From contig CADBUK010000100.1 of the NCBI GenBank assembly GCA_902797915.1, positions 1-31,542 of the forward strand: a DNA stretch of 31,542 bases, written 5' to 3'. Shown piece after piece: positions 1-6,488 of the stretch (position 1 is the first letter of the stretch; every line of letters starts with the position of its first letter). The DNA comes from Oscillospiraceae bacterium (GTDB taxonomy: Bacteria; Bacillota; Clostridia; Oscillospirales; Acutalibacteraceae). Both the position numbers and the translations under genes were made by a program. The notes below the pieces were generated by a model, which worked only from the letters and a program-made list of their open reading frames with translations, was not told the origin of the DNA and ran no database searches.

Positions 1-1578
1 AACCTCAAGCGTGTAATCATAAACGGGTTCAAGCAGCACCGATTTTGCAGAGCGAAGCCCCTGCCTTACGGCGCGGTAGGTTGCCTGCCTGAAATCGCCG
101 CCCTCCGTATGCTTGGCGTGCGCCTTGCCCGAGGCAAGAATTATTTCCATATCCGTAATAGGAGAGCCTGTCAGCACGCCGATATGCGTTTTTTCGTAAA
201 GATGAGTGATAATGAGCCTCTGCCAGTTTTTATCAAGCAAATCCTCGCTACACTCGGTTTTAAAGGTAAAGCCGCTGTTTCTTTTAGCGGGCTTTAAAAT
301 CAAATGCACCTCTGCGTAATGGCGTAAGGGTTCAAAATGCCCTACGCCCTCAACAGTATCCGCAATAGTTTCCTTATAGATAATACTGCCCCTGCCGAAG
401 CCTACGTCAAGCCCAAAGCGCTGTTTTATTACGGACTGCAAAACCTGAAGCTGAATTTCGCCCATAAGCTGGACCTGAATTTCGCCGAGGCGTTCATTCC
501 ATATTACGCGAAGCTGCGGGTCCTCATTTTCAAGGATTTTCATTTTTTGCAAAGCGGTATGAACGTCGCAGCCGTCTGGCAATTCAAGCCTGTAATTAAG
601 TACTGGCTCTAAAACGGGCAGCGCGGAGTTTTTTTCAACCCCGAGCCCGTCGCCAGAATGGGCAAAGGTTATGCCCGTAACCGCGCAGACCGTACCTGCG
701 AGGGCTTCATCAACAGTGGTAAAGCGCTCCCCCGAATAAATTCGGATTTGATTTACCTTTTCGTTATTAACGTTTTTATCGGATTTTAAAACCTCTTTAA
801 CGCTCAGCCTGCCGCCCGTTATTTTAAGATGTGTAAGGCGATTGCCCTGATTATCCTCGGAAATTTTAAAGACCTTTGCGCCAAAATCGGCGTGATACTC
901 GGGCATTCGCGTATAGCCGCAAAGGCAGTGAAGAAAATCCTCAACGCCGTCAAGCTTCAGCGCCGAGCCGAAAAAGCACGGAAAAAGCTTCCTTTGAGCA
1001 ATTGCAGTAATTATGTCCGTCTCCGAGAGGAATTCGGCTTCATAATAGCTGTTAAGCAGAGCCTCGTCGCAGACGGCAATTCTTTCATAAAAATCAGCGC
1101 CGCTGCGTCTGCTGAAATCAACGCAATTGTCAGAAAGGCGGGTTTTAAGTTGGTTTAAAACCGCGCCTTCATCAACGCCCGCCAAATCGGTTTTATTTAC
1201 AAATACAAATACGGGCACGTTATATTTTTTTAGCAGCTTCCAGAGCGTAAGGGTATGGCTTTGAACGCCGTCCGTTCCGCTAATAACGAGGATTGCGTAA
1301 TCAAGCACCTGAAGCGTACGCTCGGTTTCCGCAGAAAAATCCACATGCCCCGGAGTATCAAGAAGGGTGAATTCCGCGTCAGCGTACCGCATAACCGCCT
1401 GCTTTGAAAAAATGGTAATTCCCCTTTCACGTTCAAGGGAAAAGGTGTCTAAAAAGGAATTGCGGTGGTCAACCCTGCCGAGTTTGCCGATAGCGCCCGC
1501 GGTATATAACATCGCCTCGGAAAGCGTAGTTTTTCCCGAGTCAACGTGCGCAAGAATTCCGACTGCAATTTTTTTCAA
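1..1578 (-). CDS. Tet(M)-like ribosomal-protection GTPase, C-terminus cut by window edge
   Basis: This is a translational GTPase of the EF-G/Tet(M)/Tet(W) family, which acts on the ribosome. The frame is open from a TTG at 1578, preceded by a GGGGGTGAGG ribosome binding site, to the first base, giving 526 residues. Tet(M) is about 639 residues, so roughly 110 C-terminal residues lie outside. The G motifs are visible in order: AHVDSGKTT near residue 10 (P-loop), RGIT (switch I), DTPGHVDF (switch II), NKTDL and GSAL. The following domains align with Tet(M) to a segment ending in LLEPVYDYTLEV, like LLEPYLSFKIYAP of Tet(M). It sits 31 bp downstream of the alpha-galactosidase gene with no terminator between. 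No mobile element is visible beside it, so a resident chromosomal homologue is as likely as an acquired tetracycline-resistance gene. Family confidence is high; resistance is not shown. Confidence 0.9.
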   Translation of the reverse strand, partial: MKKIAVGILAHVDSGKTTLSEAMLYTAGAIGKLGRVDHRNSFLDTFSLERERGITIFSKQAVMRYADAEFTLLDTPGHVDFSAETERTLQVLDYAILVISGTDGVQSHTLTLWKLLKKYNVPVFVFVNKTDLAGVDEGAVLNQLKTRLSDNCVDFSRRSGADFYERIAVCDEALLNSYYEAEFLSETDIITAIAQRKLFPCFFGSALKLDGVEDFLHCLCGYTRMPEYHADFGAKVFKISEDNQGNRLTHLKITGGRLSVKEVLKSDKNVNNEKVNQIRIYSGERFTTVDEALAGTVCAVTGITFAHSGDGLGVEKNSALPVLEPVLNYRLELPDGCDVHTALQKMKILENEDPQLRVIWNERLGEIQVQLMGEIQLQVLQSVIKQRFGLDVGFGRGSIIYKETIADTVEGVGHFEPLRHYAEVHLILKPAKRNSGFTFKTECSEDLLDKNWQRLIITHLYEKTHIGVLTGSPITDMEIILASGKAHAKHTEGGDFRQATYRAVRQGLRSAKSVLLEPVYDYTLEV

Positions 1579-1609
1579 AGCCTCACCCCCTTACCGTGAT
1601 AAGTAACAA

Positions 1610-3451
1610 TTATTTTTTCAAATGATAAACGCAGCCCCTGAAATCGCCGTCGGGGTCTGAGCCGAATTTTTCCGAAACGCTCCAGCCGTCAATAAACTTT
1701 TCAACAGGCGGATTTGCTCCGTTTTCAAAAGTATGAACAATCAAAAGGGCTTCGTTATCAAGCTCACGCATAACAATCTGATAGCCCTGCGGTCTGTAAT
1801 AGTCCTTTACGTCGGTTTCAATAACGGACGTAAAGCCGTCCCTGATTATATGTTTGATTTTACCGTAAAACTCGATTCCGTTTTGAACAAGCGCCCACTG
1901 TCCGTCGGTTAAATCAAAGATTTCGCCCGAAAGGCAAAGCCTGCCGAGGCAGGACGCCGCAAGCAAATAATTAATTCTGTGCTCGTCAGCATTCGCCCTG
2001 ATAACCGCCCAAATCTGACTTTGCTCGGGTTTAATGAGCCTATGCAGATTTGCGGCAATCAGCGGAATTGAATTGCACTCGTGCGCGTCGGAAAAGCTTG
2101 CCATTGAAGCCAGCTCCATAAAGGAAGGCTCAAGCCTGTGCCCGCCGCTCGAACAGTTTTCAATTACAAGCTCGGGCATTTCGTTGGCAAGATGAGCAAA
2201 ATATTTTTGCGTGCCTTCAACAGTTTGGCGCAGTCCCTCGCCGAAGCTTTCAGCGCAGTCAACACCCGCGCCGATAGTTTCATTATAATCAATTTTTATG
2301 TAGCCAAAGCCTGAATTTTTAAGTAAGCTCAGCACCTTTTCATCAAGATAATTCCAAACCCAAGGCTGACGCATATCAAGAAATCGTCTGCCGCCCGCGG
2401 TAACGGGATATCCGCTGCGTGAAAGTAAGACGTCGGTATTCTTATACAATGCCGAAGCCGCGCCGCAGGTTTCAAATTCATACCAGAGCCCCGGTATTAA
2501 GCCGTAGGAACGGATAACGTCGGCAACCTCTTTAATACCGTTCGGGAACAGCTTAGCGCTCGGAACCCAGTCCCCCGCTCCGCTGAACCAGTCAGTACAG
2601 GTTTCGGTCTTATACCAACCGCTGTCAATAACAAGATAACGAACGCCCGTACCCTGCAGCTTTTGAGCGGTTTTTCGTATATTTTCAAGCGTGGGATTTC
2701 CCCAGGTGGTGCAATACTCGTTAAATATTACGGGCATATCCGCGTCAGGCTTTGCAATTCGCGGCTTTTGCGCCTTAACAAGCTTATCGCACACCTCTGC
2801 AAGACTTTTGCCCGTGGCTATTACAGCACGCGGCGTTTCAAAGCTCTCTGCAGGGGTTACGGTTTTAGTCCACTGCCCGAAATCGCGGTCCGCAATTCCG
2901 CCCTGAATATTAACAAAATCATCTTTTCTGAAAATCTCAATCTGCCAGCTTGAACCGCAATAGAGCTGAACGCCGAGAAAATCGCCGTTCTCACTGTCCT
3001 CAAGCACAAGGAAAGGAAACCATTTTTTTACAGGCATTGAACCGAGCTGACCGAACTTTTCAATCCTCAAGCCGTGCTTTGCCCACGCTCTTTCCATATC
3101 AAGCTCCGTCAAATCCTGCGAAACAAGCTTGCCCTCGGCGCTCCAGAACGACGCGGCTCTGTGAATACGGTCTGCCTTAATTCCCTTAACGGCAAAGCTT
3201 GAAAGCAATTCAAGCTCGGCAGGCTTATCGGTAGTGTTTTCAAACACGGATTTACATTCAACCACATTACCCTTTTGCTTATGATAAGACTTAACGGTAT
3301 GGCCGTTTGCGCCTTCAAACACGGTACAATCCGCGTCCTGCGATTTAACTTTCATATTTTGCACAGACTCGCCGCCTGCAAGGGTGCTGCCGTTAGCAAA
3401 GCTGCCCGCATATTCATCGCCCAAAAGACGCCATTCGGTATATAACTCCAT
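1610..3451 (-). CDS. Alpha-galactosidase, glycoside hydrolase family 36
   Basis: Retaining alpha-galactosidase (melibiase) expected to release galactose from melibiose- or raffinose-type oligosaccharides. It has 613 residues and no signal peptide, so it is probably cytoplasmic. An N-terminal beta-sandwich occupies roughly residues 1-230, followed by a TIM barrel. The barrel carries FGYIKIDYNE, in which Asp388 is the likely nucleophile. ENCSSGGHRLEP is the family's Cys-Ser-Gly-Gly motif, and SFSDAHE carries Asp455 as candidate acid/base; it replaces the more usual SDD pattern, so the subgroup is uncertain. The start is an ATG six bases after GGAGG. A promoter lies just upstream and the preceding lipoprotein gene is closed by a strong terminator, so this gene begins a transcription unit that probably includes the Tet(M)-like gene. 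Confidence 0.92.
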   Translation of the reverse strand: MELYTEWRLLGDEYAGSFANGSTLAGGESVQNMKVKSQDADCTVFEGANGHTVKSYHKQKGNVVECKSVFENTTDKPAELELLSSFAVKGIKADRIHRAASFWSAEGKLVSQDLTELDMERAWAKHGLRIEKFGQLGSMPVKKWFPFLVLEDSENGDFLGVQLYCGSSWQIEIFRKDDFVNIQGGIADRDFGQWTKTVTPAESFETPRAVIATGKSLAEVCDKLVKAQKPRIAKPDADMPVIFNEYCTTWGNPTLENIRKTAQKLQGTGVRYLVIDSGWYKTETCTDWFSGAGDWVPSAKLFPNGIKEVADVIRSYGLIPGLWYEFETCGAASALYKNTDVLLSRSGYPVTAGGRRFLDMRQPWVWNYLDEKVLSLLKNSGFGYIKIDYNETIGAGVDCAESFGEGLRQTVEGTQKYFAHLANEMPELVIENCSSGGHRLEPSFMELASMASFSDAHECNSIPLIAANLHRLIKPEQSQIWAVIRANADEHRINYLLAASCLGRLCLSGEIFDLTDGQWALVQNGIEFYGKIKHIIRDGFTSVIETDVKDYYRPQGYQIVMRELDNEALLIVHTFENGANPPVEKFIDGWSVSEKFGSDPDGDFRGCVYHLKK

Positions 3452-3481
3452 ACTGCCCTCCGCAGAAATATTATTGATAAT

Positions 3482-3509
3482 ATTATAACATATGAGAGTT
3501 TAAAAGCAA
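3482..3509 (-). promoter_or_regulatory. Promoter of the alpha-galactosidase gene
   Basis: Minus-strand TTGCTT (3504-3509), a 16-bp spacer, and a perfect TATAAT (3482-3487). A short inverted repeat, ATATTAT-TG-ATAATAT (3468-3483), covers the expected start of transcription and could be an operator, but it is AT-rich and may be chance. Confidence 0.55.
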
Positions 3510-3513
3510 ACAA

Positions 3514-3548
3514 AAAATAGCCAAGGGTTAAAAACCCTTGGCTATTTT
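3514..3548 (-). terminator. Bidirectional-looking intrinsic terminator after the HEAT lipoprotein gene
   Basis: A perfect 16-bp inverted repeat (3514-3529 and 3533-3548) with a 3-nt loop. Its GC core is GCCAAGGGTT/AACCCTTGGC and the arms end in A/T runs, so a U tract follows on the minus strand. It lies 15 bp past the lipoprotein stop codon. Confidence 0.9.
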
Positions 3549-3562
3549 ATATTAATAATCAA

Positions 3563-4762
3563 TTATTCGCTTGCAGCGCTTTCATAAGAGGACTGAAGAA
3601 GGCTTGCGTCGGAATCGGTAAGCCCGTCAATAATAGGTTTAAGGCTTGCAAACTGCTCTGCAGAGCAATGAGCCTTAACCTCATCAATAGCGGAAGACCT
3701 TCCGAGCCAGTTAGCGTTTCCGTCCTTGATAATGTCAACCATTACCTCATAAACCTCATCGGGATTGAAATACGTTGCCTTGGCTCTCCACTCGTCGTAA
3801 TCATCCTCAGCCTTCACCTTGAAGCTGCCTACAGAGGTCCAGTAAGGAACGTTCTCTGACCTTGGAGTTTTGCGGAGATAATCCATTGTTGCTTTATAAG
3901 CCTTTTCGCTTGTGCACTCATAGAACGGATAATCATACCAAAGGTCAACAAGCGCTTCAATACAATCGCCGTGAAGCTCATATTCAGCATCATTATTAAG
4001 GATTGAAACAAGCGGGTCGATAACAGCCTCGTCCTCAAGGTCGCCGCAATTTCTGCAGGCTGCGGACCTAACGTCCTGATTTTCATCATTCATCATAGCA
4101 ATAATTTTGTCAACAACGCCGTCAACACCCTTTGACCAGGAATTGCCGAACGCGCAAGCCGCCTGAACTCTGAGCTTGAAATAATCAGCGTCTGCCATCT
4201 TGAATGCAAATTCAGCAATAGCAGGATCGGAAGCAAGCTCGTTGCTGAGCGCTTTCATTGCGCAGTAAAGAACGTAGTTATCAGTTTCGGTATTAATAAG
4301 ATTCTTTGCAAGGTCAAGATTGCTGTCCGAAACGCCGAACAGAGAATCAATCTGAGAAACACCGTAGCCGCGTACCTGAGGAGATTTGCTTTCAAGAGTT
4401 CTGCCAATATATTCGCTAAGCGCAGGCTCTGCTTCATACTCGATAGAGTTAATCGCTTCATCGGTAATATTGTCGGCAAGACCCATATAATATGCGTCGT
4501 CCTCATCGTCAACAATATCAACGTAAGCATAGGTTGAAATCAGCCAGTAATACTCATCAGCCGAAACATTGTTAACGTCTTTTACTCCCTTTTTAAGAAG
4601 CTGTTCGGCAGTCATGCTGTCATACTCTGCTTTAGTGAGCCCTTCAACCAGTGAATCATCTGCCGCAGGAGAAGGAGTTTCAGCCTTTTTGCCGCAAGCG
4701 GCAAAGCTGAACACCAGAACAAGAGCAAGCACAATTGCCAGAATTTTACTTATTTTTTTCAT
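3563..4762 (-). CDS. Lipoprotein with HEAT-like repeats
   Basis: Predicted membrane-anchored lipoprotein of 399 residues. The N-terminus has lysines, a hydrophobic stretch and a lipobox ending FAAC, giving lipidated Cys23, then a short Ser/Pro/Ala linker. From about residue 110 to 290 there are tandem helical pairs with HEAT-repeat character, for example KLRVQAACAFGN, DENQDVRSAACRNCGD and the segment around AVIDPLVSILNND. The protein is very acidic (many DD, DE and DED runs). HEAT repeats are generally protein-binding scaffolds; no catalytic motif is visible and I cannot name a partner. The start ATG follows AAGGGGTG. It stands alone, with its own promoter and terminator. The fold is fairly sure and the role unknown. 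Confidence 0.8.
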   Translation of the reverse strand: MKKISKILAIVLALVLVFSFAACGKKAETPSPAADDSLVEGLTKAEYDSMTAEQLLKKGVKDVNNVSADEYYWLISTYAYVDIVDDEDDAYYMGLADNITDEAINSIEYEAEPALSEYIGRTLESKSPQVRGYGVSQIDSLFGVSDSNLDLAKNLINTETDNYVLYCAMKALSNELASDPAIAEFAFKMADADYFKLRVQAACAFGNSWSKGVDGVVDKIIAMMNDENQDVRSAACRNCGDLEDEAVIDPLVSILNNDAEYELHGDCIEALVDLWYDYPFYECTSEKAYKATMDYLRKTPRSENVPYWTSVGSFKVKAEDDYDEWRAKATYFNPDEVYEVMVDIIKDGNANWLGRSSAIDEVKAHCSAEQFASLKPIIDGLTDSDASLLQSSYESAASE

Positions 4763-4782
4763 ACATACACCCCTTAAAATAG

Positions 4783-4805
4783 ATTAGATAACATAATTAT
4801 CTAAT
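4783..4805. promoter_or_regulatory. Inverted repeat over the transcription start of the HEAT lipoprotein gene
   Basis: A perfect 9-bp inverted repeat, ATTAGATAA (4783-4791) and TTATCTAAT (4797-4805), with a 5-bp centre. It begins a few bases downstream of the predicted -10 box and ends about 20 bp before the start codon. It could be a repressor operator or a 5' UTR hairpin. Confidence 0.45.
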
Positions 4806-4808
4806 TTG

Positions 4809-4837
4809 ATTTTATCATATTAACTCAGTTTTAGCAA
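4809..4837 (-). promoter_or_regulatory. Promoter of the HEAT lipoprotein gene
   Basis: Minus-strand TTGCTA (4832-4837), a 17-bp spacer and TAAAAT (4809-4814). Spacing is ideal for a housekeeping sigma factor. Confidence 0.6.
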
Positions 4838-4863
4838 CGGTAATTAACGTTTTATAAAAAAGC

Positions 4864-4886
4864 AGAGATACCGCAAGGGTATCTCT
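4864..4886 (-). terminator. Intrinsic terminator at the distal end of the tRNA-Leu locus
   Basis: A 9-bp stem, AGAGATACC (4864-4872) with GGTATCTCT (4878-4886), and a 5-nt loop. On the minus strand it is followed by GCTTTTTTAT. It is a near copy of the hairpin at 5016-5038, 152 bp away. Confidence 0.8.
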
Positions 4887-4892
4887 TTGTTT

Positions 4893-4912
4893 TGGTGCAC
4901 CTGACAGGACTT
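4893..4912 (-). pseudogene. Detached 3' end of a tRNA-Leu gene (T-arm half, acceptor strand, CCA)
   Basis: The minus strand reads AAGTCCTGTCAGGTGCACCA. This is the 3' half of the T-arm, the acceptor strand CAGGTGC, discriminator A and an encoded CCA. It would pair perfectly with the GCACCTG acceptor strand of the nearby tRNA-Leu, yet no tRNA body precedes it. Together with the following hairpin (4864-4886) it matches 5016-5064 without gaps at an offset of 152 bp. Confidence 0.75.
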
Positions 4913-5001
4913 TCTTCTCCGGCTATCGAACAGTCCACCGGACTGTTCTCCCAATCGCGCCGCTTTTTGCAGCGCTCTTGGAGGTCGTTTCAAGTCCTGT
5001 C
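4903..5001. repeat. Palindrome-rich spacer bounded by inverted T-arm copies
   Basis: About 100 bp bounded by a perfect 10-bp inverted repeat, GACAGGACTT (4903-4912) and AAGTCCTGTC (4992-5001). The right arm extends to 13 bp (TTCAAGTCCTGTC, 4989-5001), an inverted copy of the tRNA-Leu T-arm. Inside is a perfect hairpin: GAACAGTCC (4928-4936), a 3-nt loop, GGACTGTTC (4940-4948). No coding gene is supported. It resembles a small non-coding palindromic element inserted in the tRNA locus; whether it is dispersed elsewhere cannot be seen here. Confidence 0.6.
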
Positions 5002-5015
5002 TGCTTTAATAAAGA

Positions 5016-5038
5016 AGAGATACCACAAGGGTATCTCT
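5016..5038 (-). terminator. Hairpin terminator directly after the full tRNA-Leu
   Basis: A stem AGAGATACC/GGTATCTCT (5016-5024 and 5030-5038) with a 5-nt loop, nine bases beyond the tRNA end. The U tract on the minus strand (TCTTTATT) is weaker than that of the copy at 4864-4886. Confidence 0.7.
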
Positions 5039-5047
5039 TTTTTTTTG

Positions 5048-5129
5048 TTCACCTGACAGGACTTGAACCTGCACATCGGCTGATATTAGATCCTAAATCT
5101 AACGCGTCTGCCAATTCCGCCACAGGTGC
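5048..5129 (-). tRNA. tRNA-Leu (anticodon UAG)
   Basis: It folds as a class II tRNA: acceptor GCACCTG, D-arm GCG/CGC around a loop containing TTGGCAGA, anticodon stem TTAGA/TCTAA with loop TTTAGGA (anticodon TAG, reading CUN codons), a 13-nt variable arm with an ATC/GAT stem, T-arm GCAGG-TTCAAGT-CCTGT and discriminator A73. Two oddities: base 72 is A, so it does not pair with G1, and CCA is not encoded (the end reads GAACAA). The detached 3' fragment at 4893-4912 has the expected C72 and CCA. Function is likely but not certain. Confidence 0.85.
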
Positions 5130-5131
5130 AT

Positions 5132-5258
5132 ATTAAATTGTACGCCTCGCGAAACTCTTGCGGTTCCCAAAATTCATAATCGCTTTCGCTATGAATTTTG
5201 ACCGCTGCGCCATCCCAGCCTCGCTTCATCTGCCACCGGCAGCGCTTCGGCTGCGATG
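5132..5258. repeat. Palindromic spacer between the tRNA-Leu 5' fragment and the full tRNA
   Basis: A 127-bp non-coding stretch flanked by a 24-bp direct repeat. It contains a 10-bp perfect inverted repeat, AAAATTCATA (5169-5178) and TATGAATTTT (5190-5199), extended outward by GCGGT/ACCGC. A second imperfect hairpin lies around CAGCGCTTCGGCTG (5240-5253). Short open frames here span the tRNA and repeats and are not credible genes. It probably belongs to the same class of insertion as 4903-5001, though the two do not share sequence. Confidence 0.55.
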
Positions 5259-5282
5259 CTGCCAATTCCGCCACAGGTGCAT
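5259..5282 (-). pseudogene. Detached 5' end of a tRNA-Leu gene
   Basis: These 24 bases are identical to 5108-5131: two upstream bases plus the first 22 of the tRNA (acceptor strand GCACCTG, T8-G9 and most of the D-arm). The match stops abruptly and palindromic sequence follows. It lies about 45 bp downstream of the only convincing promoter for the locus. Confidence 0.75.
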
Positions 5283-5330
5283 TATAAACTTTTACAACAC
5301 GCGGGACTCTTCAGGTGCTTATTGAATAGT

Positions 5331-5359
5331 ATTTTAGCATTAATAAATGAAGAATTCAA
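5331..5359 (-). promoter_or_regulatory. Promoter of the tRNA-Leu locus
   Basis: Minus-strand TTGAAT (5354-5359), a 17-bp spacer and TAAAAT (5331-5336), placed directly after the comFC stop codon. A transcript would cross the 5' tRNA fragment and spacer before reaching the full tRNA. From 4763 to 5362 I see only these tRNA-related elements and the lipoprotein promoter; no protein gene is supported. Confidence 0.6.
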
Positions 5360-5362
5360 GGG

Positions 5363-6061
5363 TTATTTTGCAATTGCGAAGGTGGCGCACCAGACCGCCT
5401 TTGCGCCATACGCGTTAAGAGTGAGCGCAACAGAAGAAAGCGTTGAGCCCGTTGTTTTCAAATCGTCTATCAAAAGAATGGTTTTGCCGTCGATTTCGGC
5501 ATTTTTAATTGGAGCAAAGGCATTGTACATATTAACAAACCTGTCCGCGCCCGCCCGACTTTTCTGCGGTTTAGTTTTACGCTTTTTATAAACAGACGCT
5601 TTACAGGGCAGGCACAAAAGCTCCGCCACTTCTTTTGCAAGCAGCTCTGCCTGATTAAAGCCCCTGCGCCTTTCGCCCGCGGGAAGCATAGGAACAAAGG
5701 TAACGTAATCGAACAAAACGTTTTTATAGTTTTCCCTTACGGATTTAGCAATTTCAAGCGCCTGCGCTTTTGCAAGCGCGGGAATTCCCTGCCCTTTGAA
5801 ATTCTTAACCGCGCGTTCGATTGAGCCTTCATAATAATACGGTGCGCAAACCGCTTTATATTCGGGCGTACGCTTATGCTTTTTACAAAAACATTCCTTT
5901 TTATTAGCGCCGCACCTGAGGCAGACAGGCTGCTCGATATGCTCTGCAAGCGCGCATTCCTCACACAAATCGGCGTCAAACTCCACAACCTCGCCGCAGA
6001 TTGCACAGCGGTTTGTAAAAATAATGCTGCCGATTTTATCCCTAACCGTTAACTGTTTCAT
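5363..6061 (-). CDS. comFC: ComF-family phosphoribosyltransferase-like protein
   Basis: A 232-residue cytoplasmic protein of the ComFC/GntX family, required for efficient natural transformation in bacteria where it was studied. The N-terminus holds two zinc-ribbon-like Cys clusters (CAICGEVVEFDADLCEEC and CLRCG with nearby CFC). The C-terminal half is a type I phosphoribosyltransferase fold with the PRPP-binding loop ILLIDDLKTTGST near residues 195-208. Its ATG overlaps the comEA stop as ATGA and no separate ribosome binding site is evident, so translation is probably coupled. It is the last gene of the tepA-to-comFC run; the helicase ComFA is not adjacent. Confidence 0.9.
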   Translation of the reverse strand: MKQLTVRDKIGSIIFTNRCAICGEVVEFDADLCEECALAEHIEQPVCLRCGANKKECFCKKHKRTPEYKAVCAPYYYEGSIERAVKNFKGQGIPALAKAQALEIAKSVRENYKNVLFDYVTFVPMLPAGERRRGFNQAELLAKEVAELLCLPCKASVYKKRKTKPQKSRAGADRFVNMYNAFAPIKNAEIDGKTILLIDDLKTTGSTLSSVALTLNAYGAKAVWCATFAIAK

Positions 6062-6474
6062 ACTGTTAAATAAGGCGCAATCTGTTCGTACAAAGACTCG
6101 CCGAAGCCGCTGATATTCATTATTTGCTCAACGCTTGTGTAGCCGCCGAGATAATCGCGGTATGCAAGGATTGCATTAGCCCTTGACTCGCCTATACCGT
6201 CAATCAGTACAAGTTCCTCGGCGGTACAGGTGTTGAGATTAAGCGGAAAAGCGGCTGATATTTCCTGTTCCGACTGTTGCTCAAGCTCCACCGTTTCGCC
6301 CTCGGAATTAAAGCTCGGAGCGGCAGCGGAAGAAGTAATATTCTCCACCTTTCCGTTGCCGACCTTTGGCTGAAGCAGCGCATAGCACGCAAAAAGAGCC
6401 GCAAGAACCAAAAGGGCAATTCCGATAAGAATTTCCGTTTGCCGTTTATCACTGTTTCCTGCTGCTCTTTCCAT
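6058..6474 (-). CDS. comEA: ComEA-like helix-hairpin-helix DNA-binding protein
   Basis: A 138-residue protein with one N-terminal membrane segment (about residues 15-34) and an extracytoplasmic Ser/Glu-rich linker. A C-terminal ComEA domain of two helix-hairpin-helix motifs follows, seen in LNLNTCTAEELVLIDGIGES and VEQIMNISGFGES. ComEA binds incoming double-stranded DNA outside the membrane and delivers it to ComEC. Only the HhH domain is present; the usual SLBB-like domain before it is not obvious, although the length is normal for compact ComEA proteins. The ATG follows AAAGGA. It begins 14 bp after spoIIIE and overlaps comFC by four bases. Confidence 0.9.
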   Translation of the reverse strand: MERAAGNSDKRQTEILIGIALLVLAALFACYALLQPKVGNGKVENITSSAAAPSFNSEGETVELEQQSEQEISAAFPLNLNTCTAEELVLIDGIGESRANAILAYRDYLGGYTSVEQIMNISGFGESLYEQIAPYLTV

Positions 6475-6488
6475 AATTTTTCCTTTAA

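Noticed and set aside
5086..5274. 62-residue minus-strand open frame across the tRNA-Leu and its spacer
   Set aside because: It runs through the tRNA body and palindromic spacer, and contains the duplicated tRNA 5' sequence. There is no credible ribosome binding site.
4860..5285. CRISPR-like array from the repeated segments around the tRNA
   Set aside because: There are only two copies of each repeat, the repeats are tRNA and terminator pieces, and no cas genes are near.
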